From contig NZ_CP064032.1 of NCBI RefSeq assembly GCF_049532905.1, forward strand, positions 2,170,001 through 2,234,000: a DNA stretch of 64,000 nt. Reading direction: 5' to 3'. Position numbers and translations under genes: made by a program. Source of the DNA: Dyella_B nitratireducens. GTDB taxonomy: Bacteria; Pseudomonadota; Gammaproteobacteria; Xanthomonadales; Rhodanobacteraceae. The notes under the pieces were generated by a model. The model searched no databases, was not told the DNA's origin, and saw only the letters and a list, made by a program, of their open reading frames with translations. This document shows positions 58,615-64,000 of this stretch, in pieces (the first letter of the stretch is position 1; each line of letters starts with the position of its first letter).

Positions 58615-61224
58615 ATGCCAACGCCCCATCCCAAAACGCTGAAAACCTTGCTGCTGATGGCCGTGATTGCCGCCATCGGCACCAGCACCTGGGCTGTTGC
58701 TTGGTACGCAAAACAACACGCCCTGGCACAACTCTCCGAGCAGGCACTAAATCAGCTGCAAATTCGCGCCCTCGCCTTGCAGCGCCTGGTGGACCGCTAT
58801 CGCGTATTGCCAACCGTATTGGCACTCGATCCGGAATTGCGCGACGCCGTGTCGGAGCCGGCCTCCATCCATGTCGATGCACTCAATCGCAAACTGACGG
58901 TTGCGAACGGTGCCACGCACGTCTCCACGCTCACCTTGATCAATCGCCACGGTGTGGCCATCGCGGCCAGCAACTGGAACGAGCCGTCCAGCAACGTGGG
59001 GCTCGATTACGCCTTTCGCCCCTACTTCCAGCAAGCGATGCAGCATGACGTCGGCAAGTTCTACGGCATCGGCATTTCCACCAATCTTCCTGGTTATTTC
59101 ATCTCCGAGGCGCTGCATGACGATCAAGGCCAGCGCATTGGTGTGATCGTGATCAAGATTCCGCTCGACACGCTCGAAAAGGAATGGGTGAGCAGCGGTG
59201 ACACCGTGCTGTTGAGCGATGCGAATGACGTGGTGTTTCTCAGCAATCAGCCGGCCTGGATCTACCGGCCGCTGACGTCGCTTGGCCCCAGCGTCGAATC
59301 CACGCTCGCACGCACCCGCCAATACGGCAACAGCCTGTTGCCACCCGCATCGCTGCGCACCTTGTCCGCGCTTGCCTCAGGCGGGCACCTGGTGCATGTC
59401 GACCAGCCCGGCCTCTCGCATGATGTCGTCTGGCAATCCATCTCGCTGCCCTCGCAGCAATGGACTTTGCATCTGCTGTGTGATGCGTATCCTGCCACCC
59501 TCGCCGCCTACCGTGCCGCGATCCTCGCGCTGAGCATCTGGCTGGTGGCGATTCTGCTTGCGCTGTTCCTGCAGCAGCGCGTGCGCGCTGCACAGCTGCA
59601 TCAACGTAGCCGTCGCGACCTGGAGCGATTGATTTCGCATTACGCCAGCGCACTGCGTTCGGAGGAAGACAGCCTGGTGCATGCCGCGCTGCAAGCCATG
59701 GCCGGCCATCCTGAGATGCTCGAACGCCTGCCACAAGGGGTCAGCGTGATCGATACCCAGCTGCGCCTGATCGCATGGAATGCGCGGTATGCCGAGCTGT
59801 TCGGCTATCCGGATTCGTTGCTTAAAGCAGGTCAGCCGGTCGAAGAGCTGTTCCGCTACAACGCCAAGCGCGGCTTGCTTGGCCCTGGCGATATTGACGA
59901 TGCCATCCAGCGCCGCTTGAACTACCTGCGCCAAGGCAGCCCGCATATGGTCGAACGCGAACGTCCCGATGGCGTGCTGCTTGAAATACGCGGCCGCCCG
60001 CTGCCGGGTGGCGGCTTCGTCACCAGCTATGCCGATATCGCTTTATATAAGGAAGCCGCGCGCGAATTACGTACCTTGACCCATACGCTCGAACACCGCA
60101 TCGAAACAAGCACACAGGATCTGCGCGCCGCCAAGGCAGAAGCAGAACGTGCCAATCGCAACAAGACGCGCTACGTCGCCGCCGCCGTGCATGATCTGCT
60201 ACAACCGTTGAATGCTGCGCGGTTGTTTGCTGGCTCCCTGAAGCAATCCGACGCGACGGATGCCGGTGTCGTGGAAAGAATCGAGCGTTCGCTGCAAGCA
60301 CTGGATAGCCAGCTCACCAGCATGCTCGACCTGGCACGGCTGGATGCAGGGGCCATCACGCCGGAACTGAAGGTATTCGCGTTGTCACCTCTACTGCAGG
60401 AGCTGGCCGGCCAGTTCGGCATCATGGCGCAGGCGAAAGGCTTGCAGCTTTCCTTCGTCAACACGTCGGCTTGGGTGCGCAGCAACCCTGCCCTGCTACA
60501 GCGAGCGGTGCAGAATTTTCTTTCCAATGCGCTGCACTACACGCCGCAAGGACGCATCCTGCTCGGCTGCCGCCGCATCGGACAAGCGATACGCATCGAG
60601 GTATGGGACACCGGCATCGGCATACCGGAGGATCGGCTCGACATTATTTTCCAGGAGTTTCGGCGGCTGGATACGGCCGTGGATGCGGATGAACGCAGTG
60701 CCGGGCTTGGTCTTTCCATTGTCGAACGCATTGCTCATTTGCTCGATCACCCGTTGCTCGTCCGCTCATCGCCTGGCAGAGGCAGCGTTTTCGGCATTAC
60801 GGTGGCCTTGGCACAGCCGCCGCAACATGCCGCTCAAATGCGTGACGATGACAGTAGCGATTCGTTGCTGAAAAACCGCACTATCTGGCTGGTCCAGGAG
60901 AATGCCCACTTGCGGCAGAAAACAGCGACGATGCTGCAAGCGTGGGGTTGCCAGGTATTCGAATGGGCCAGGGCCGATGAAGCCATCACCGCGACATCAT
61001 CGCCGGCACCCGATTTGATACTGGTGGATGGGCAGTGGGAGCCGATCCTGGCGCTGATGAAGCTCGCCAGCTCGGGCCGGCAAACGCCGATCGTTGCGTT
61101 TCTTGGCAAGGAGGAAGCCAGTTTGCGCGATGTATTGCGGCAAGCTGGTGTGCACACCACAAACCTGCCGCTGTCGCCGGCGAGATTGCGGGCGATGATG
61201 ATGCAGTTGTTGCTTGGATCGTAG
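58615..61224 (+). CDS. Hybrid sensor histidine kinase with degenerate receiver
   Basis: 869 residues from ATG 58615; the frame is open upstream only through the repeat. Transmembrane helix about 10-30, a double-Cache periplasmic sensor of DctB type (about 45-295), a second helix (302-320), and a PAS_7 domain (about 373-475, GVSVIDTQLRLIAWNARYAELFGYPD). The HisKA domain has phospho-His H526 in AAAVHDLLQPLNAARLF, and the HATPase has NFLSNALHYTPQ and DTGIGIPEDRL. The C-terminal receiver (about 755-869) keeps the LILVDG Asp but lacks the acidic pair at its start (VQEN). It ends with a TAG inside a REP element and converges on a LuxR-type regulator, its likely partner. Confidence 0.88.
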   Translation: MPTPHPKTLKTLLLMAVIAAIGTSTWAVAWYAKQHALAQLSEQALNQLQIRALALQRLVDRYRVLPTVLALDPELRDAVSEPASIHVDALNRKLTVANGATHVSTLTLINRHGVAIAASNWNEPSSNVGLDYAFRPYFQQAMQHDVGKFYGIGISTNLPGYFISEALHDDQGQRIGVIVIKIPLDTLEKEWVSSGDTVLLSDANDVVFLSNQPAWIYRPLTSLGPSVESTLARTRQYGNSLLPPASLRTLSALASGGHLVHVDQPGLSHDVVWQSISLPSQQWTLHLLCDAYPATLAAYRAAILALSIWLVAILLALFLQQRVRAAQLHQRSRRDLERLISHYASALRSEEDSLVHAALQAMAGHPEMLERLPQGVSVIDTQLRLIAWNARYAELFGYPDSLLKAGQPVEELFRYNAKRGLLGPGDIDDAIQRRLNYLRQGSPHMVERERPDGVLLEIRGRPLPGGGFVTSYADIALYKEAARELRTLTHTLEHRIETSTQDLRAAKAEAERANRNKTRYVAAAVHDLLQPLNAARLFAGSLKQSDATDAGVVERIERSLQALDSQLTSMLDLARLDAGAITPELKVFALSPLLQELAGQFGIMAQAKGLQLSFVNTSAWVRSNPALLQRAVQNFLSNALHYTPQGRILLGCRRIGQAIRIEVWDTGIGIPEDRLDIIFQEFRRLDTAVDADERSAGLGLSIVERIAHLLDHPLLVRSSPGRGSVFGITVALAQPPQHAAQMRDDDSSDSLLKNRTIWLVQENAHLRQKTATMLQAWGCQVFEWARADEAITATSSPAPDLILVDGQWEPILALMKLASSGRQTPIVAFLGKEEASLRDVLRQAGVHTTNLPLSPARLRAMMMQLLLGS

Positions 61225-61293
61225 GTTGGGGTGCAAACCCCAACATTGCGCCCCTGATCAACAGGATGATGTTGGGGTTTACACCCCAACCTA
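61221..61293. repeat. GTAG-type REP dimer supplying both stop codons of the kinase-regulator pair
   Basis: Inverted GTAGGTTGGGG arms. The left GTAG gives the TAG stop of the sensor kinase (61222-61224), and the right end gives the TAG stop of the response regulator (61291-61293). Confidence 0.9.
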
Positions 61294-61953
61294 CGCAGGA
61301 AGCGCTCCGTCGTCACCCTCTTCCACATCCAACGATTTGACAAGCACCGCCGCCTGCGTACGCGAGCGGCAATCCAGCTTGGACAACACCGCCGTCACGT
61401 GAATTTTCACGGTGTTTTCCGCCAATCCAAGCCGGTCGGCAATCTGCTTGTTGAGCAGGCCTTCCGCCATCAGCATCAACACCCGGAATTGTTGCGGCGT
61501 CAATTGTGCAAAGCGCGCGGCGAGCGCCGCATCCTGCTCGCTGCGTTCGGCACGCGTGGATTCGAACCACAGACCGCCATCCAGCACTTGCTGCACAGCC
61601 TGGTTCAAATCCTCCGCCGGCGCAGCCTTGGGCACGAAACCCGCCGCGCCGAACTGCTGCGCACGGCGCACGGTGCGCGGACGATCGTCGGACGAGATCA
61701 CGATCACCGGCACGTCGGACCGCTCGGCACGCAGCCATAGCAGCGACGAGAAACCGATGGCGCCCGGCATCGTCAGGTCGAGCAGTACCAAGTCGATGTC
61801 AGGGGTCGCGGCAAGGCACGCTTCGAGCGTGCTTTGGCTGGAGGCTTCCAGCACCACGCACCCGTGGATTACTGCATGCAATGCGTGCACGACCGCCGAG
61901 CGAAACATCGGGTGGTCGTCAGCGACCAGAATGGTGACGGGATTGTCGCTCAT
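61291..61953 (-). CDS. LuxR/NarL-family response regulator
   Basis: 220 residues. The receiver (1-120) has the acidic pair ADDHPMF, phospho-acceptor D59 in LVLLDLTMPG, Ser in VIVISSDD and Lys in FVPKAAP. The LuxR HTH is at about 148-210 (LTPQQFRVLMLMAEGLLNKQIADRLGLAENTVKIHVTAVL as landmark). Convergent with the hybrid kinase and probably phosphorylated by it. Candidate targets are the porin or MFS genes, by position only. Confidence 0.92.
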   Translation of the reverse strand: MSDNPVTILVADDHPMFRSAVVHALHAVIHGCVVLEASSQSTLEACLAATPDIDLVLLDLTMPGAIGFSSLLWLRAERSDVPVIVISSDDRPRTVRRAQQFGAAGFVPKAAPAEDLNQAVQQVLDGGLWFESTRAERSEQDAALAARFAQLTPQQFRVLMLMAEGLLNKQIADRLGLAENTVKIHVTAVLSKLDCRSRTQAAVLVKSLDVEEGDDGALPA

Positions 61954-61966
61954 CTGTCTGCACTGA

Positions 61967-62032
61967 TTGGGTTAGCGCAGCGTAACCCAACCGTGCCGCC
62001 TCGGCCATGTTGGGGTTTGCACCCCAACCTAC
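61967..62032. repeat. Mixed REP element with arms from two subfamilies
   Basis: The left arm is TTGGGTTAGCGCAGCGTAAC-CCAA (variant arm) and the right arm GTTGGGGTTTGCACCCCAAC-CTAC (main arm). The arms cannot pair well with each other but each folds on itself. It lies 14 bases upstream of the regulator start and 3 bases after the GH3 stop. Confidence 0.8.
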
Positions 62033-62035
62033 GAA

Positions 62036-64000
62036 CTAATGCTTCAACGTCAGTGACGCTGCCAAGGGCGTGTTATTGGACGCATCACCTACATACACCT
62101 TGAACAAGCCCGGATCGACCTGCCAGTCGTGATGCGTGACGTCGTAATACGCGAACGCACGCCGATCGAGCTGCAACGTGACATGTTGTGTCTGGCCAGG
62201 CTTCAAGCGCACTTTGCGGAACGCCTTCAGCTCACGCGCCGGACGCGCCACCTTGGCGGATGGATCACCCACATACACCTGCGCCACTTCCGCGCCGTCA
62301 CGCTCGCCGGTATTGGTCACGTCAAACGACACCTCCACCTGGTCCGGCGCCACCGTCTTCGTCGCGAGATTCGCAAAACGGAAGCTGGTGTACGACAAGC
62401 CATAGCCGAACGGAAACAGCGGCTGTGCTTTGTCAGGATGGCTGGTGTACCAGCGATAGCCGAGGAACACGCCTTCGCCATACGTCACCGACGGATTCGT
62501 GCCGGCAGGATGCGACGGTGCGTCGTACCAGTCGTGCGTGGGGTTGTCGGCCCATTGCCGTTCGAAGCTGATCGGCAGCTTGCCTTCCGGCGAATGCTCA
62601 CCGAACAACACCTGCGCTATCGCCGTACCGCCCTCCTGCCCCGGATACCAGTTCTGCAGCAGCGCCGGCACCTTGTCGAGCCAACCATCCGTGGCATAAC
62701 CGCCGCCGGAGGTCACCGTTACTACCGTCCTGGGGTTGATCGCCGCCATCGCCTCGATCAACGCCTCCTGCCCCCATGGCAACTGGAAGGTGCGATCGTA
62801 GGCTTCACTTTCGGAGGTAGGATCGAAACCGACCGCCACCACCGCCGCATCGGCCATCTTGGCGATCTTCTTCGTATCCGCGGAAATCAGGTCATCGATG
62901 GCGATTACACCGAAACCCATACGGCTGTAATCGACGTCGGGCTTGTAGTCCAAGCGAATCGACACCGGCTGGTTCGCATGCAGGCTCAGCGTGGCGTATA
63001 GCGGCGCCTGCCCTTCGCGATGCGGCTGCATGATCACCGGCTTGCCGTCCACGTACAGCGTGTAAGTATCTTCGCTGGCGGCCGCCGTCAGAAACATGTA
63101 TTGGCCATCATGCGTTGGCATGAAGCGGCCGGTCCAGCGAATGCTTTGGCGCTGCGTGGCAGGTGTGGTCCACAGTTCTGGTTTCCATAGATCCACTTGC
63201 GGATCCACCGCGCTGTTGCTGGGCTTGCCCTGGAACGCATCGTTGGCAAACGTTTCCTTGAGCAATCCGGGCTTGCCGTCCGGTGTGCTGAAGGTGGATT
63301 TCTTGAACACTTCCATCGCCGACGGCAAGCCGCGGCTGTACAGCACGTTCACCTTGTCGCCCACCCGATGTGTGATGCCGGTGAGCACGCTTTGCGCCTG
63401 GAAGGTGTCGATATGCGAACTGCCACCCGCACTGCTGATCGCCGGGTCGGCATCGGGGCCGATCACCGCGAGCGTCTTGACGCTCGCATCGAACGGCAAT
63501 ACGTGGTGATCGTTCTTCAGCAGCACCAGGCCTTCGAGTGCATTCGTCAACGCCACCTGGTCGTTCTGCAGGCTGTATAGCGGCAACGACAGATCCTTTT
63601 GCGACCGGTCGAGAAAGCCGAAGCGCAAGGCCGTGCGCAGGATGCGACGCACCTTATCGTCCAGCATTGCTTGCGAAAGCTTGCCGCTGCGCAGGTTGTC
63701 CAGGATCAGCTCGGGCTTCATGGCATCCGGGGCTGGCATTTCAAGATCGAGGCCAGCGTTGAAGGCTTTCAGGCCATCGTGCGTCGCGCCCCAGTCGGAC
63801 ATGAAGATGCCGTTGAAACCCCAATCCTTCTTGAGAATGCCGTCGCTGATCGCGCGGTTCTCCGCGAGATAATCGCCATTGACCAGGTTGTAGCTGCTCA
63901 TGACGGCGCCGACGTGGCCTTGCTTCACCGCCATTTCGAATGCCGGCAAATAGATTTCGCGCAAGGTGCGTTCGTCGATGTGCGTGTCGAGATGGCGGCG
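62036..64000 (-). CDS. GH3 beta-glucosidase/xylosidase with PA14 domain, N-terminus beyond the window
   Basis: The last 654 residues of a GH3 enzyme whose start lies past base 64000. ERTLREIYLPAFE and the nucleophile Asp in NGIFMSDWGATHDG mark the GH3 TIM-barrel end. The second alpha/beta domain holds GLVLLKNDHHVLPF and LAVIGPDAD. A PA14 domain is inserted (about residues 235-370 of the visible part; GRFMPTHDGQYMFLTAA), followed by the rest of the domain (SGGGYATDGWLDKVPALLQNWYPGQEGGTAIA) and a C-terminal fibronectin III-like domain. It hydrolyses terminal beta-glucosides or xylosides, finishing what the GH12 and GH43 enzymes start. Confidence 0.92.
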   Translation of the reverse strand, partial: RRHLDTHIDERTLREIYLPAFEMAVKQGHVGAVMSSYNLVNGDYLAENRAISDGILKKDWGFNGIFMSDWGATHDGLKAFNAGLDLEMPAPDAMKPELILDNLRSGKLSQAMLDDKVRRILRTALRFGFLDRSQKDLSLPLYSLQNDQVALTNALEGLVLLKNDHHVLPFDASVKTLAVIGPDADPAISSAGGSSHIDTFQAQSVLTGITHRVGDKVNVLYSRGLPSAMEVFKKSTFSTPDGKPGLLKETFANDAFQGKPSNSAVDPQVDLWKPELWTTPATQRQSIRWTGRFMPTHDGQYMFLTAAASEDTYTLYVDGKPVIMQPHREGQAPLYATLSLHANQPVSIRLDYKPDVDYSRMGFGVIAIDDLISADTKKIAKMADAAVVAVGFDPTSESEAYDRTFQLPWGQEALIEAMAAINPRTVVTVTSGGGYATDGWLDKVPALLQNWYPGQEGGTAIAQVLFGEHSPEGKLPISFERQWADNPTHDWYDAPSHPAGTNPSVTYGEGVFLGYRWYTSHPDKAQPLFPFGYGLSYTSFRFANLATKTVAPDQVEVSFDVTNTGERDGAEVAQVYVGDPSAKVARPARELKAFRKVRLKPGQTQHVTLQLDRRAFAYYDVTHHDWQVDPGLFKVYVGDASNNTPLAASLTLKH

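Noticed and set aside
2207..62032. The repeated GTAG palindromes as a CRISPR array
   Set aside because: The copies are kilobases apart, occur as inverted dimers and lack regular spacers; there are no cas genes.

Overview
The window looks like chromosome from a GC-rich gammaproteobacterium of the Xanthomonadales, most likely the Rhodanobacteraceae (Dyella/Rhodanobacter/Luteibacter type). This placement is inferred from three things: a type VI secretion system (T6SS) of the Pseudomonas H1 kind, an xylFGH/xylAB locus with an AraC-type XylR, and abundant GTAG-type palindromic repeats like the SMAG elements of Stenotrophomonas. The genus is not proven. No rRNA, tRNA, CRISPR array, integrase or transposase gene was seen.

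Region 1 (1-31.4 kb, minus strand) is one long T6SS locus. Read in the direction of transcription it runs tssB, tssC, hcp, tagJ, tssE, tssF, tssG, a Tse2-like toxin and Tsi2-like immunity gene, clpV (tssH), five unfamiliar genes (the first carries a textbook FYVE zinc finger), a Tae1-like amidase with its Tai1-like immunity protein, PAAR, two related small membrane/secreted proteins (one internally deleted), a class 3 lipase, a TPR-methyltransferase, an immunity candidate plus a GH73-like glucosaminidase, vgrG, a DUF6931-like gene, an FHA protein, tssK, tssL (with OmpA domain) and the start of tssM, cut by the left edge. Just upstream of tssB lies another toxin pair: a lambda-type lysozyme and a lipoprotein. 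The window therefore encodes at least five recognisable T6SS toxins (ADP-ribosyltransferase-like, amidase, lipase, glucosaminidase, lysozyme), most with a partner gene. No tssJ is found at its usual place between fha and tssK. tssA, pppA and tagF are not in the window.

Region 2 (32.5-35.7 kb) holds a tail-anchored FHA protein and a transmembrane Ser/Thr kinase (PpkA/PknS-like), which probably control the T6SS post-translationally, and a convergent LysM/TPR lipoprotein.

Region 3 (36.3-43.7 kb, plus strand) is a type IV pilus minor pilin operon: a PilE-like pilin, FimT/GspH, PilV, PilW, PilX and the tip adhesin PilY1.

Region 4 (44.1-64 kb) is a plant-polysaccharide and xylose locus: GH12 endoglucanase, GH43 glycosidase, xylH-xylG-xylF, xylB and xylA, divergent xylR, an MFS transporter, a porin, a hybrid sensor kinase with a convergent LuxR-type regulator, and a GH3 beta-glucosidase/xylosidase running off the right edge. 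GH12, GH43 and GH3 would release sugars, the porin, ABC and MFS systems import them, and XylA/XylB convert xylose to xylulose-5-phosphate under XylR.

Several families of palindromic repeats are scattered through the window. GTAG-headed dimers sit mostly within 25 bases of stop codons and twice supply both TAG stop codons of a convergent gene pair. A 267-bp MITE-like element sits two bases from the tssE start codon. Different palindromes fill every long gap of the xyl operon.
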